Shown here: piece by piece, positions 15,606 to 24,884 of the stretch
How positions within the stretch are numbered: position 1 is the first letter of the stretch
Layout: each line of letters starts with the position of its first letter
Source of the DNA: Clostridiales bacterium
Lineage (GTDB): Bacteria; Bacillota; Clostridia; TANB77; CAG-508
DNA: 64,000 bases
Assembly (NCBI GenBank): GCA_003525075.1
Contig: DQFO01000014.1
Location: 1 to 64,000 of the forward strand
Reading direction: 5' to 3'
Notes under the pieces: model-generated
What the model was told of the DNA's origin: nothing
Databases searched by the model: none
Seen by the model: only the letters and a program-made list of their open reading frames with translations
Made by a program: the position numbers and the translations under genes

Positions 15606-17307
15606 AATTTGATGCTTTTTGTAATTCTGTATTAATTATTGTCCATACATTAGATGTTTCCATGTCTTTTCTCCAACCTGACGTTCCAGCTAGTCCATAT
15701 TTTGAGACTAATGAAACTTTTGATGTAATTGATGTTCCATCTTCAATCCACATCTTTACAGTATCTTTTCCATCTGCATATTCAATATAATATTGTTGCA
15801 AATCTTCATTCCATTGTTTTTCAACTCCATTTGGAATTTTTATATTTAACATACTTACTACAGATGGTTTTTCTACTAATTCTCCATTTGAATTTACTTT
15901 CCATTTTCTTGTGTAAAATGGTAATGCTAAAATAATTTTATCTGCTTTTACTTCATCATATTCAATAATTTTCTTTAAATTTGTTTCTATCCAATTATAT
16001 CCTGCTGTTGTTCCTGGTTTTGTGCTTGAAGCTCCATATTGGTCATATGCCATAAATATTAAATAATCTGCAACATGTCCAATTACATTTCTATCATAAC
16101 ATAATGACCAGTTTGCATCTCCATCTGGTGCAGTTACATCAACAGATAATACTACTCCTAATTCTTTCATTCTTGGATCTAATTCTATTATAAATCTTGA
16201 AAATTTGTCTTTATCTGCTTGATACATATTTTCAAAATCTATATTTATTCCATCTAATTGATATTCAACACATACATCAACTATACTTTCAATTAATTCT
16301 TGTCTTTTGGTATAACTATTTAATATTGTTGATGTGACTTTTATTCCAGCTTCATCATTTTGTATAGCTGGCCAAACTTTATATCCATTCGAATGTGCCC
16401 ATTCTATATATTTTTTTCCTGATTCCCCTATTTTATTCTTTAAATTTCCATTAGAATCTATATAGAAAAATGTTGGTGATACCACATTTACACCTTCAAT
16501 TACTTGTCCTGTTCTGTCTGGTGCTTGTACATATTTTGAGTAATAATCCCAAAACATATTTACTTTTCCTGTTATTTGTTTTTCTTCTTCCCAGTCATCT
16601 CTTGTTGTTGTATAATTTGTTAATTTTGTGCTTTTTACAAAACCTACATTTCCATTTTCTGTTCTAATTCTTGTCCATCCATCTTTTTCCTCAATTGCGA
16701 CTACTACATCTCCTCTTTCTATTTTGTCTACTGTTTTTGAAAAAAAGTCTGCTTTCCATTTTACAGATAGGTTTGATTTTGCATATGCTTTTACTTGTTT
16801 TCTTGTTAAAGAATCTAATATTACATTATTTTCTACAATTGTTGTTTCTAAATTATATACATCTTTCATTTCTACAATTGGCATATATATTACATCATCT
16901 TTTTTTATTGCATGTGCATATATCTTCTTGGTTGCACCATTTAAAGTCAATTTGTTTGTTTCAAATCCTATACTGGCTATTTGTTTATCATATGTTGTTA
17001 CAATTTCATTTATTTCATCTTCAATATTTATATATTTATCAAAATAGTTTTTTATATCATCCATTGACATATATATATTTCCGTTTTCTTCTATTATTTC
17101 ATGTTTTAGATTTGCTGTAACATTTTTGTTATTTAATACTAAATTAATTTCATTTGCAGTTTTTTCTTTCAGATAGTTTTCTGCTTTATTTAATACAAAA
17201 ATTACAATAAGTAATAAAATTGCAATTATTACTATTCTTTTTAATATATTTTCTTTCTTTCTTGGCTCTTTATCTATCTTAATTTTTAGGTCATTTTTGT
17301 GCTTCAT
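15604..17307 (-). CDS. Membrane-anchored GH18 domain protein with SH3 domain
   Basis: The 567-residue protein has a basic N-terminus, one membrane helix (about 24-42), a region resembling the copper amine oxidase N-terminal-like stress domain (about 55-170), a bacterial SH3 domain (about 175-230, DGWTRIRTENGNVGFV), and a glycoside hydrolase 18 domain (about 250-560). The GH18 active-site signature reads DGINIDFE. Related proteins are YaaH/YdhD-type enzymes acting on cortex or cell-wall GlcNAc bonds. Its membrane anchor suggests activity at the outer membrane face of the cell. A promoter overlaps the upstream lexA terminator. Confidence 0.88.
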   Translation of the reverse strand: MKHKNDLKIKIDKEPRKKENILKRIVIIAILLLIVIFVLNKAENYLKEKTANEINLVLNNKNVTANLKHEIIEENGNIYMSMDDIKNYFDKYINIEDEINEIVTTYDKQIASIGFETNKLTLNGATKKIYAHAIKKDDVIYMPIVEMKDVYNLETTIVENNVILDSLTRKQVKAYAKSNLSVKWKADFFSKTVDKIERGDVVVAIEEKDGWTRIRTENGNVGFVKSTKLTNYTTTRDDWEEEKQITGKVNMFWDYYSKYVQAPDRTGQVIEGVNVVSPTFFYIDSNGNLKNKIGESGKKYIEWAHSNGYKVWPAIQNDEAGIKVTSTILNSYTKRQELIESIVDVCVEYQLDGINIDFENMYQADKDKFSRFIIELDPRMKELGVVLSVDVTAPDGDANWSLCYDRNVIGHVADYLIFMAYDQYGASSTKPGTTAGYNWIETNLKKIIEYDEVKADKIILALPFYTRKWKVNSNGELVEKPSVVSMLNIKIPNGVEKQWNEDLQQYYIEYADGKDTVKMWIEDGTSITSKVSLVSKYGLAGTSGWRKDMETSNVWTIINTELQKASN

Positions 17308-17333
17308 TTGTTTGTTCTCCTCTTTTTTTTCTA

Positions 17334-17362
17334 ATTATATTATATCAATAATAAAATAGCAA
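17334..17362 (-). promoter_or_regulatory. Putative promoter of the GH18 gene
   Basis: TTGCTA, a 17-base spacer and TATAAT are read on the minus strand; the -35 lies inside the lexA terminator stem. Confidence 0.45.
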
Positions 17363-17382
17363 GATTTTTCTTGCTATTTTAT
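17351..17382 (-). terminator. Terminator of lexA
   Basis: ATAAAATAGCAAG and CTTGCTATTTTAT form a 13-bp perfect stem 15 bases after the lexA stop. Confidence 0.75.
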
Positions 17383-17397
17383 ATTAATTTTTTATTA

Positions 17398-18045
17398 TTA
17401 CATTTTTCTAAAAACTCCTGCAACTTTGCCTAAAATTCTACAATCTGGCACTATTATTGGATCCATTGTATGATTTTCTGGTTGAAGTCTTATATGGTCT
17501 TTTTCTTTGTAAAATGTTTTTACTGTTGCTTCATCACCAATTAATGCTACTACTATTTCTCCATTATTTGCATTACTTTGTTTTTTTACTAATATATAGT
17601 CACCATCTAATATTCCAGCTTCTATCATGCTTTCTCCTCTTACTGTTAACATGAAACTTTCACTGTTTCCTACGAAATCTACTGGAATTGGGAATGTATC
17701 TGTTACATTCTCTACTGCTAATATTGGTTGGCCTGCTGTTATTCTACCAATAACTGGAACATCTACTAATTCTTTTTGAACATAAAAATCTTTTGAAGAT
17801 TTTACATATGGTTCACCATTACTTCCTTTTATAATTTTTAGTGTTCTTCCTTTTTTATCTTCTTTTTTTATATATCCATCTTTTTCTAATTTTTCTAAAT
17901 ATGCATGTACTGTTGCTGTTGAACTTAATCCTATTGCTTTTCCTATTTCTCTTACTGATGGTGGATATCCGTTTTCTAATACTTGTGTTTCTATGAATTT
18001 TAAGATTGCTTTTTCTTTTTTAGTAGTTTCAGCTCTTGTTCCCAT
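17398..18045 (-). CDS. lexA: SOS repressor LexA
   Basis: The 215-residue protein has the winged-helix DNA-binding domain (1-70) with [16 protein letters not shown], the autocleavage site Ala104-Gly105 in RITAGQP, and the S24 peptidase dyad Ser139 (RGESM) and Lys176 (ATVKTF). RecA filaments trigger self-cleavage and so derepress DNA-damage genes. It is a single-gene unit. A candidate operator GAACATTTATTC lies between its promoter and start codon, consistent with autoregulation. Confidence 0.97.
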   Translation of the reverse strand: MGTRAETTKKEKAILKFIETQVLENGYPPSVREIGKAIGLSSTATVHAYLEKLEKDGYIKKEDKKGRTLKIIKGSNGEPYVKSSKDFYVQKELVDVPVIGRITAGQPILAVENVTDTFPIPVDFVGNSESFMLTVRGESMIEAGILDGDYILVKKQSNANNGEIVVALIGDEATVKTFYKEKDHIRLQPENHTMDPIIVPDCRILGKVAGVFRKM

Positions 18046-18068
18046 TTAATCACTTCTCCTTTTATATA

Positions 18069-18080
18069 GAACATTTATTC
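18069..18080 (-). promoter_or_regulatory. Candidate LexA operator upstream of lexA
   Basis: GAACATTTATTC differs by one base from the Gram-positive GAAC-N4-GTTC pattern. It sits just downstream of the predicted transcription start, a usual place for autoregulation. Confidence 0.4.
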
Positions 18081-18096
18081 CGTTTATCATGACTAT

Positions 18097-18125
18097 ATAC
18101 TATCATAAAAGAAATGAAATGTCAA
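18097..18125 (-). promoter_or_regulatory. Promoter of lexA
   Basis: On the minus strand TTGACA, a 17-base spacer and TAGTAT are found. The -35 box lies inside the greA terminator hairpin. Confidence 0.55.
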
Positions 18126-18143
18126 ACAAATATTTGACATTTC
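18116..18143 (-). terminator. Terminator of greA
   Basis: GAAATGTCAAA and TTTGACATTTC form an 11-bp perfect stem just after the greA stop. Confidence 0.75.
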
Positions 18144-18149
18144 TTTAAA

Positions 18150-18626
18150 TTATTTTGTTATTGACAAAATTTGATATTTTATAACACCTGCTGGTGCATT
18201 AACTTCAACTGTACTTCCTTTTTTTGCTCCTAATAATGCTTTTCCTATTGGTGATTCATTAGATATTTTATTTTCTGCCAAGTTTACTTCTGTTGATCCA
18301 ACTATTGTATATTCAACTTCTTCTTCAAATTCTACATCATATAGTTTTACAGTATTTCCTATTTGAACAGTTTTTGTATCTATTTCTGCTTCATCTATTA
18401 TTTTAGCATGTCTTATTTTGTTTTCTAACTCTGCTATTTTTCCTTCATTTTCAGCTTGTGCATTTTTAGCTTCATCATATTCGGAGTTTTCTGATAAATC
18501 TCCAAAGCCTAATGCAACTTTTATTCTTTCTGCAATTTCTGTTCTTTTTTCTGTTCTTAAGAATTCTAGTTCTTTTTCTATTTTATCATATCCTTCTTGT
18601 GTTAATATTACTTCTTTTTCTTCCAT
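18150..18626 (-). CDS. greA: Transcription elongation factor GreA
   Basis: GreA rescues backtracked RNA polymerase by stimulating transcript cleavage. The 158-residue protein has the N-terminal coiled coil (about 1-78) with the tip motif [13 protein letters not shown], whose acidic residues reach the polymerase active site, and the C-terminal FKBP-like domain ([18 protein letters not shown]). Its promoter is at 18711-18739, so it is separate from pgsA. Confidence 0.97.
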   Translation of the reverse strand: MEEKEVILTQEGYDKIEKELEFLRTEKRTEIAERIKVALGFGDLSENSEYDEAKNAQAENEGKIAELENKIRHAKIIDEAEIDTKTVQIGNTVKLYDVEFEEEVEYTIVGSTEVNLAENKISNESPIGKALLGAKKGSTVEVNAPAGVIKYQILSITK

Positions 18627-18710
18627 AATAATCGCTATCCTTTCTTATGCGTAAAATATTTTTGAAAACATTTAAATATTTTCCAAAATTCATAATTTTG
18701 TTTATGTAGT

Positions 18711-18739
18711 ATATTATATTATTTTTCGTATTTTGTCAA
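18711..18739 (-). promoter_or_regulatory. Promoter of greA
   Basis: TTGACA, a 17-base spacer and TAATAT are read on the minus strand just after the pgsA stop codon. TATAAT and TATACT also overlap here at other spacings. Confidence 0.5.
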
Positions 18740-18744
18740 TAGTT

Positions 18745-19398
18745 TTAGTCTTTAAACAAGTCTTTTCCATCTTTTAAATAGTTTATTCCTGAGAATATTG
18801 TTGCTATTACAGATAATGTTAGTACTATTGTTGTTATTATATTTATTATATATTGTCCTGTTGTCATATATATACTTGCTGAATTTATTTGAGCTTCAGC
18901 TTGTGTTGATACTCTAAATATAAATTCTCCAAAATTGAATTTATCTAAAAATGCAAATATTATTCCTATCATTTGAGTTACTGTTTTTAATTTTCCCCAT
19001 ATTGATGCAGAAATTACTTTTCCACCTTTTTCTACTGCAATTAATCTATATCCTGATACTATAAATTCTCTTGCTAATACTATTATTGGAATCCATGATG
19101 GTATTTTACCATATTCTACTAAAATAACTAATGCTGATAGCACTAATATTTTGTCTGCCAATGGATCTAAAAATTTTCCAAATGTTGTTACTTGATTTCT
19201 ACTTCTTGCTATATATCCATCTAACTTATCTGTTATTGATGCTACAATAAATATAATGTTCATTATCCAAAATGCTGTTGAAATTCCCAAAAATTCACCA
19301 GGAATACCTACTAAATTATCAATTATGGGAATTAACATTATAACTGGAACTAATAGTATTCTAAATATTGTTAATTTATTTGCTAAGTTCATTTTCAT
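18745..19398 (-). CDS. pgsA: CDP-diacylglycerol--glycerol-3-phosphate 3-phosphatidyltransferase
   Basis: PgsA makes phosphatidylglycerophosphate, the committed step of phosphatidylglycerol synthesis, at the membrane. The CDP-alcohol phosphotransferase motif is complete: DGYIARSRNQVTTFGKFLDPLADK (D-G-x2-A-R-x8-G-x3-D-x3-D). Several membrane helices surround it. AAAGGAG eight bases upstream favours the ATG at 19398 (217 residues) over 19416. No clear promoter lies in the 65-base gap to the upstream ctp gene, which contains a terminator; read-through may supply expression. Confidence 0.94.
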   Translation of the reverse strand: MKMNLANKLTIFRILLVPVIMLIPIIDNLVGIPGEFLGISTAFWIMNIIFIVASITDKLDGYIARSRNQVTTFGKFLDPLADKILVLSALVILVEYGKIPSWIPIIVLAREFIVSGYRLIAVEKGGKVISASIWGKLKTVTQMIGIIFAFLDKFNFGEFIFRVSTQAEAQINSASIYMTTGQYIINIITTIVLTLSVIATIFSGINYLKDGKDLFKD

Positions 19399-19425
19399 GT
19401 TGTTTTCTCCTTTCATTACAACTGA

Positions 19426-19455
19426 AATATAAGCTACTTTTTTGTAGCTTATATT
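19426..19455 (-). terminator. Terminator at the end of the ftsEX-ctp operon
   Basis: AATATAAGCTAC and GTAGCTTATATT form a 12-bp perfect stem eight bases after the ctp stop. Confidence 0.7.
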
Positions 19456-19463
19456 TTTATAAA

Positions 19464-20717
19464 TTAATTTTCTATTTTTGCCTTTAGTATTTCTTTTGCT
19501 TTATTAAGTTGTGTATCATTTGCATCTGTTGGTTCTCTTGTTATACTTGTTTCTAATAATATTTCATAATCTGGTGTTATACCTACTTTATTTATTTTTG
19601 TTTTGTTTGGAGTATAATATTCTTCTACTGTAATTTTTAATCCTGCTCCATTACTTAATGTTAAAAGTTGTTGTATTACACCTTTTCCATATGTTTTTGT
19701 TCCAACTATTGTTGCACATTTTAAATCTTTTAATGCTCCTGCCATTATTTCTGATGCACTTGCAGAACTTGAATTAACTAATAATACAATTGGTTCTGTT
19801 ATTATTGCATCTTCTTTTGTTTTACTAATTTCTTCTTTTCCGTCTTTATCTACTGTTATTAATGCTGTTTGATCTTTTGGTACAATATAGTCAACTATTT
19901 TTAATGCTTCAGCAACAAGACCTCCACCATTATCTCTTAAATCTATTACTAATCCTTTTATTCCTTGTTCTTTTAATGATAAATATTTTGCTTTAAAATC
20001 TTCTGCAACTCCTTCATCAAAACTTGTTATTTCTAAATATCCAATATCATTTTCAAGTTTTTCAGAGTAAACTGGATTTGTATTAACTTTTTCTCTTGTA
20101 ACTTCAAATGTTAATATTTGTTCTCCTCTTAATACCTCAATTGTAACTTTTGATCCTTCTTCACCTTTTATTGTATTAGCCATTTCTGACATTTGATCTG
20201 CTGTATATGAAACTCCATTTACCTTTGTTATTAAATCCCCTGCTTTTATTCCTGCTTTTTCAGCTGGACTTTCTCTAATTGGTGAAAGTACTTGAACTAA
20301 ATCTTTTTCTGTATTTTTTACCATGTATATTCCTATACCAACAAAATTTCCCATTATACCCTCTGTATATTCTTTCATTTTATCTGCCGGAATATATTCT
20401 GCATACTCATCTCCCAAAGAATTTATATATCCTTCTATTGCTCCATCTATTGCACTTGTTTCATCTATATCTGATTCATTCAAATATTTACTTTTTACAA
20501 TTGTTTCAATACCTTTTAATGATTTTGTTAAATTACTATCACTTGTTAAAACATTTAATATTGAACTTACCCCTGAATTATTAGTTGTTTGAGTATTTCC
20601 ATCTAATTTCACTATATATATAGCTGTTAATATACTTGTAACAAATGCTGTTAATATCATTAACATGATAATTTTATAAATCTTTTGTCTTTTTATATAT
20701 TTATTATCTTCTTCCAT
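19464..20717 (-). CDS. S41 family C-terminal processing protease (CtpA/CtpB-like)
   Basis: The 417-residue protease has one N-terminal membrane helix (about 15-36), a PDZ domain (about 120-205, GIGIYMVK and GIKAGDLITKVNG) and the S41 catalytic domain. Catalytic Ser320 (SASASEIMAG) and Lys345 (TYGKGVIQ) are both present and 25 residues apart, as in B. subtilis CtpB. It acts outside the membrane on protein C-termini. It is the last gene of an operon with ftsE, ftsX and two M23 hydrolases, so control of those hydrolases is a plausible role. Confidence 0.92.
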   Translation of the reverse strand: MEEDNKYIKRQKIYKIIMLMILTAFVTSILTAIYIVKLDGNTQTTNNSGVSSILNVLTSDSNLTKSLKGIETIVKSKYLNESDIDETSAIDGAIEGYINSLGDEYAEYIPADKMKEYTEGIMGNFVGIGIYMVKNTEKDLVQVLSPIRESPAEKAGIKAGDLITKVNGVSYTADQMSEMANTIKGEEGSKVTIEVLRGEQILTFEVTREKVNTNPVYSEKLENDIGYLEITSFDEGVAEDFKAKYLSLKEQGIKGLVIDLRDNGGGLVAEALKIVDYIVPKDQTALITVDKDGKEEISKTKEDAIITEPIVLLVNSSSASASEIMAGALKDLKCATIVGTKTYGKGVIQQLLTLSNGAGLKITVEEYYTPNKTKINKVGITPDYEILLETSITREPTDANDTQLNKAKEILKAKIEN

Positions 20718-20748
20718 TTTTCTTCTCCTTTTAATTATTTAATTCTTT

Positions 20749-21921
20749 TTATGGCAAATATGGTAATGGATTTACTGGACTTCCTCCAACTCTTACTTCA
20801 AAATGAAGATGTGTTCCAGTTGAGTTTCCTGTTGATCCAACAGTTCCTATGACTTGACCCTGTTTTACTTTATCTCCGACTTTTACTTTTCTTGAATTTG
20901 CCAACATATGTGCATATAATGTCATTGTTCCATCTCCATGGCTTATAACAATATATTCTCCATAACTATAGTATTTTCCATTACTAATACGTGCTTCTGA
21001 TATAACAACTTTTCCATCTTTAACTGCTACAACACTTTTTCCAGAAACTCCTATATTAACATCAACACCTGTATGGCCTTTATATGATGGATATGTTTTA
21101 TTATTTATATTTGATTTACTTAATCCTTGTACAGGAAATATGTATCCACTTGCACTTGGTTTTTGAGAAATATTTGTTGTATTTTTCTTTGCTTCTTCTT
21201 CAGCAATTCTTTTTAATTCTGCTTGAATTTTTCTTTTATCTTCTTCAAATTTTTCTATTTCTTGCTGATTTTCTTTTTCCTCTGCTGTTAATTGAGCCAC
21301 ATAAGTCTGCTTTTCGTTTTTTAATCTCTCTAATGAGTTTTGTTTTATTCTTTGTTGTGATAATGCATCATCTAAAGCACTTTTATTTTTTTCAAGTTCT
21401 GCTTTTGTAGCTTCAATTTCTTTCTTTTCATCTGTTACTTTTTGCATAAATTCTTTATCAGCATTCATAAGAGCCTCTGCATAATAATATTTTGATAAAA
21501 AGTCTTTTAAACTTGATGATGATAAAAATATTTCTAAGTATGAATTTTCACCATTCTTATATAATGCAATAACTCTTGCATCTAATAATTCTTTTTGTTT
21601 ATTATATTCTTCTTCTTTTTGCTCTATGCTTTTTTCTGTAACTTTAATTTGAGCTTGCAAATCTTTCACTTGACTTTTTAAATCATCAATTTCATTTTCA
21701 ACATCTGAAATCTGGTATATTAAATCTTCTACTGATTTCATTGTTTCAGATTTATTAGCTTTTATTTCTTTTTGTTCATTTTCAAGTTCTTTTATTTGAT
21801 TATCAATATCTGATTGCTGGTTTTGCAAACTTGACTTCGAGCTTGTTGCATATGCTATATTTTGAAAAATTATTATTATAGATATTATAATTCCAATAAT
21901 TTCTATTATCTTCTTTTTCAT
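20749..21921 (-). CDS. Coiled-coil M23 peptidoglycan endopeptidase (EnvC/CwlO-like context), second copy
   Basis: The 390-residue protein has an N-terminal hydrophobic signal (about 1-25), a long coiled coil (about 30-255, rich in Glu, Lys and Gln) and a C-terminal M23 domain (about 275-390). Zinc ligands are seen in GHTGVDVN (H, D) and HLHFEVR (HxH), with LYAHM supplying the other active-site histidine, so the enzyme looks catalytically intact, unlike degenerate EnvC activators. FtsEX regulates coiled-coil hydrolases of this type across the membrane. It is one of two consecutive such genes after ftsX. Confidence 0.92.
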   Translation of the reverse strand: MKKKIIEIIGIIISIIIIFQNIAYATSSKSSLQNQQSDIDNQIKELENEQKEIKANKSETMKSVEDLIYQISDVENEIDDLKSQVKDLQAQIKVTEKSIEQKEEEYNKQKELLDARVIALYKNGENSYLEIFLSSSSLKDFLSKYYYAEALMNADKEFMQKVTDEKKEIEATKAELEKNKSALDDALSQQRIKQNSLERLKNEKQTYVAQLTAEEKENQQEIEKFEEDKRKIQAELKRIAEEEAKKNTTNISQKPSASGYIFPVQGLSKSNINNKTYPSYKGHTGVDVNIGVSGKSVVAVKDGKVVISEARISNGKYYSYGEYIVISHGDGTMTLYAHMLANSRKVKVGDKVKQGQVIGTVGSTGNSTGTHLHFEVRVGGSPVNPLPYLP

Positions 21922-21945
21922 AATCTCTTTCCTTTCTTGTGTTTT

Positions 21946-23148
21946 TTAATTACTCTCTGTACTTTCTGTTTTATTTTCATCATCTTCTTTAGTTGCACTT
22001 GATGTTATACTATTTTTATTTTGATAATAATCCAATGGATTTACTGTTTGACCATTTATTCTTATTTCAAAATGTGCATGTGGTCCTGTTGAATATCCCG
22101 TTGATCCTACTTCCAAAACTGGTGTTCCAGCTTTTACTTCATCTCCAACTTGAACCAAAATTGAATTTCCATGTGCATATAATGTTTGTACTCCACCACC
22201 ATGATCAATTATTACCATATTTCCATATGCTGTATTATATGTTGCTTTAGATACAACTCCATTTGCTGCTGCAACAAAATATGTTCCAAGTGGTGCACTT
22301 ATATCTATTCCTGTATGTAATTTATATGCTCCTGTAATTGGGTGAACTCTCATTCCATATAATGATGTTAATGATGTACGTCCAGGAACTGGCCATACTA
22401 ATGTTCCTCCAACATAATCTTCTCCTATACTTCCTAGTGCTAATAATTTTATTTCATTTTCAATTTGTGTTACTTGTGAATTATATTCATCAATTTGTGC
22501 TTGAAGCTCTTGCTCTTGTTTTGTTAATTTACTTAAATAATATTGTCTTTTGGTTTTAGAGTTTTGAACTACTTGTGTTTTCTTTTGCTGTAATTGCTTA
22601 CTTTCAACAATTTGTTTTTTCTTTTCTGCTAATATTTTTTTGGTTACTTCTATTTCTTCAATTTGCTGTTCTGCACTGTCTAACAAAGTTTTATCATATT
22701 TACTTAATAATATTAATTTATCATAAGTTTGAAAAAATTCTTTTACATTCTTAGATGCAAATAACACACCTAATAATTGTAAATTGTCTGATTTATATAT
22801 TTCTATTACTCTAGCATCTAATACTTTTTTTATTTTATCATATTTTTCTTGAGCATTTGATAATTTTTGCTCATTTTCTGATATTTGAGTTGTTAATGTA
22901 CTAACTTCTATATTTATCTTATTTAATTCTTCTTCTGATTGTGCTAATTGCGTATCAAGTTCTTGTAATTGTTGCATATTTTCCGACATTTGTTCTTGAA
23001 CTGCTTGTAATCTATTATTGGTTTCTGTAATACTCTGGTTTATTTGGTTGGATTTTTCTTGTAAGTCTGTAATATTTTCGGCATATACGCAAATACTTGT
23101 AACACTAATTGTTACAATTGTTAAAATAGTTGTTAAATATTTGCGCAT
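21946..23148 (-). CDS. Coiled-coil M23 peptidoglycan endopeptidase next to ftsX, first copy
   Basis: The 400-residue protein has a signal peptide (about 1-23, ending near YAEN), a coiled coil (about 25-245) and a C-terminal M23 domain (about 255-375). KLHTGIDISAP (H, D), LYAHG and HAHFEIR supply a complete metal site. A polar Ser/Thr/Glu tail follows. It starts 10 bases after the ftsX stop, which is strong evidence for a functional link with FtsEX. The downstream copy has the same architecture but a different sequence, so the pair is diverged rather than a recent duplication. Confidence 0.92.
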   Translation of the reverse strand: MRKYLTTILTIVTISVTSICVYAENITDLQEKSNQINQSITETNNRLQAVQEQMSENMQQLQELDTQLAQSEEELNKINIEVSTLTTQISENEQKLSNAQEKYDKIKKVLDARVIEIYKSDNLQLLGVLFASKNVKEFFQTYDKLILLSKYDKTLLDSAEQQIEEIEVTKKILAEKKKQIVESKQLQQKKTQVVQNSKTKRQYYLSKLTKQEQELQAQIDEYNSQVTQIENEIKLLALGSIGEDYVGGTLVWPVPGRTSLTSLYGMRVHPITGAYKLHTGIDISAPLGTYFVAAANGVVSKATYNTAYGNMVIIDHGGGVQTLYAHGNSILVQVGDEVKAGTPVLEVGSTGYSTGPHAHFEIRINGQTVNPLDYYQNKNSITSSATKEDDENKTESTESN

Positions 23149-23158
23149 ATTTTACCTC

Positions 23159-24052
23159 CTAAACTTCCAAATATTTTTTCATAGATATTGTACTTCCTAT
23201 TGCACCTACTCCTATTCCTAATCCAAGATATACTAATATTAATAATTCACTCATACTTGAGAATTCGATAAATTTTATATTGGCAATTTCAAAGAATGAT
23301 GTTCCTGAAATTTGTCCAACAATATATGTATATGCTAATCCTATAATTCCAACTGAAATTGCTCCTGCTACAACTCCTATAATAATACCTTCTACTAAAA
23401 ATGGCCATCTTATAAAACTATTTGTAGCTCCAACATATTTCATTATTGATATTTCTTTTCTTCTTGCATGTACTGTTAATTTTATTGTATTTGATATTAT
23501 TGCAGTAGAAATTATTATTAATAATATTAAAATTACCCATGTAACAATTTTTATTCCTTTGGCTAATCTTATTATTTGTTCAATTATAATATTGCTTGAA
23601 CGTATGTCATCTACATTTGGTATTTGTTTTAAACTTTCTTGAACATCTGAGCTTAATTCTAAGTCTGTAAGTGTTACTTCATAACTTGCTGGTAATATAT
23701 TATCTGTTGTATAACCTTCTATCATTTTATCTCCTAATGTTTCTCTCATTGATTCAAGACCTTCTGTGTTTGAAATATATTTTGCATCTCTTACACCATC
23801 TATTTGTAATATGTCTTTTCCAACTTGTTCAATTTCTTCATCTGTTGCCCCTGTTTTTAGATACACCATTATTCCTTGTGCATCTGCTACACTTTTTACA
23901 AATGCGTTAATATTTTCTCCTATAACTAGAAATAATCCAAATATAAGCATTGTTGCACACATTATCATTAAACATGATATTGTTGATTTTTTGTTTTTGA
24001 ATACATTTCTAATTCCTTCTTTTAATAAATAACTTATAACATTAAATCTCAC
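23159..24052 (-). CDS. ftsX: Cell division ABC transporter permease FtsX
   Basis: FtsX is the membrane half of FtsEX, which uses ATP to activate wall hydrolases at the outside. The protein has an N-terminal helix (about 25-47), an extracellular loop of about 130 residues that would contact the hydrolases, and three C-terminal helices with the MacB-FtsX core (TVHARRKEISIMKYVGATN). The GTG at 24052, preceded by AAAAGGTGG, fits better than the ATG at 24076; it overlaps the end of ftsE by 11 bases and gives 297 residues. Confidence 0.95.
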   Translation of the reverse strand: MRFNVISYLLKEGIRNVFKNKKSTISCLMIMCATMLIFGLFLVIGENINAFVKSVADAQGIMVYLKTGATDEEIEQVGKDILQIDGVRDAKYISNTEGLESMRETLGDKMIEGYTTDNILPASYEVTLTDLELSSDVQESLKQIPNVDDIRSSNIIIEQIIRLAKGIKIVTWVILILLIIISTAIISNTIKLTVHARRKEISIMKYVGATNSFIRWPFLVEGIIIGVVAGAISVGIIGLAYTYIVGQISGTSFFEIANIKFIEFSSMSELLILVYLGLGIGVGAIGSTISMKKYLEV

Positions 24053-24728
24053 AATCGTACCCACCTTTTTTATCATCTTTTACGATTACACCTTTGTGTA
24101 TATGTATTACTCTTTTTCTCATTTGATCAACTATATCTTTTGCATGTGTTGCAACAACAACTGTTGTTCCTCTTAAATTTATTTCATTTAATAAATTCAT
24201 TATATCCCATGCTGTATCTGGATCTAAGTTTCCTGTAGGCTCGTCTGCGATTATCATTGATGGATTATTTACTAATGCTCTTGCTAATGCTACTCTTTGT
24301 TGTTCTCCTCCTGATAATTCATTAGGATACATTTTAGCTTTTCCACTTAAACCTACTAATGATAATACCATTGGTACTTGTCTACGAATATGTCTTGGTG
24401 TAGCTTTTACTATGTACATTGCAAATGCTACATTTTCATATACTGTTTTATCTGGTAATAATCTGAAGTCTTGGAATACTATTCCCATACTTCTTCTTAA
24501 ATATGGTACTCTACTTTGTTTTAAAAATGTTGTGTCTTTACCATTTATTATTATATTTCCACTTGTTGGTTCTTCTTCTTTTAATATTAATTTAATTAAT
24601 GTTGATTTTCCGCTTCCAGAACTTCCTACTAAAAATGCGAATTCTCCTTTTTCGATTTTAAAACTTGCATTTTTTACAGCTTCAGTTCCAGTATTATATC
24701 TTTTACAAACATTCTTAAATTCTATCAT
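24042..24728 (-). CDS. ftsE: Cell division ATP-binding protein FtsE
   Basis: This is the ABC ATPase partner of FtsX. The 228 residues include Walker A GSSGSGKST, Q-loop FQDFRLLPDKTVYENVAF, signature LSGGEQQRVALARAL and Walker B MIIADEPTGNLD. It is the first gene of an operon with ftsX, two M23 hydrolases and a Ctp protease, under the promoter at 24762-24790. Confidence 0.97.
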   Translation of the reverse strand: MIEFKNVCKRYNTGTEAVKNASFKIEKGEFAFLVGSSGSGKSTLIKLILKEEEPTSGNIIINGKDTTFLKQSRVPYLRRSMGIVFQDFRLLPDKTVYENVAFAMYIVKATPRHIRRQVPMVLSLVGLSGKAKMYPNELSGGEQQRVALARALVNNPSMIIADEPTGNLDPDTAWDIMNLLNEINLRGTTVVVATHAKDIVDQMRKRVIHIHKGVIVKDDKKGGYDCEI

Positions 24729-24761
24729 TTTTCTTTCCCTTTCGAAATTTTACTCTCTCTT

Positions 24762-24790
24762 ATCATAACAATAATACTCTTTTTTTGCAA
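24762..24790 (-). promoter_or_regulatory. Promoter of the ftsEX operon
   Basis: On the minus strand TTGCAA, a 17-base spacer and TATGAT precede ftsE by about 35 bases. Confidence 0.6.
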
Positions 24791-24800
24791 TAGTTAAAGA

Positions 24801-24822
24801 GCAAAATTTTGTGGAATTTTGC
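24801..24822 (-). terminator. Putative terminator after the Alg13-like gene
   Basis: GCAAAATT and AATTTTGC pair around TTGTGG, about 60 bases after the stop codon of the upstream minus-strand gene. The U-run is weak on this strand. Confidence 0.5.
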
Positions 24823-24884
24823 CCCTTTTTCTCTATTTATCTCTTATTTGTAAATTCTTTGTAAATTTTTTAAAATAGTCTCTT

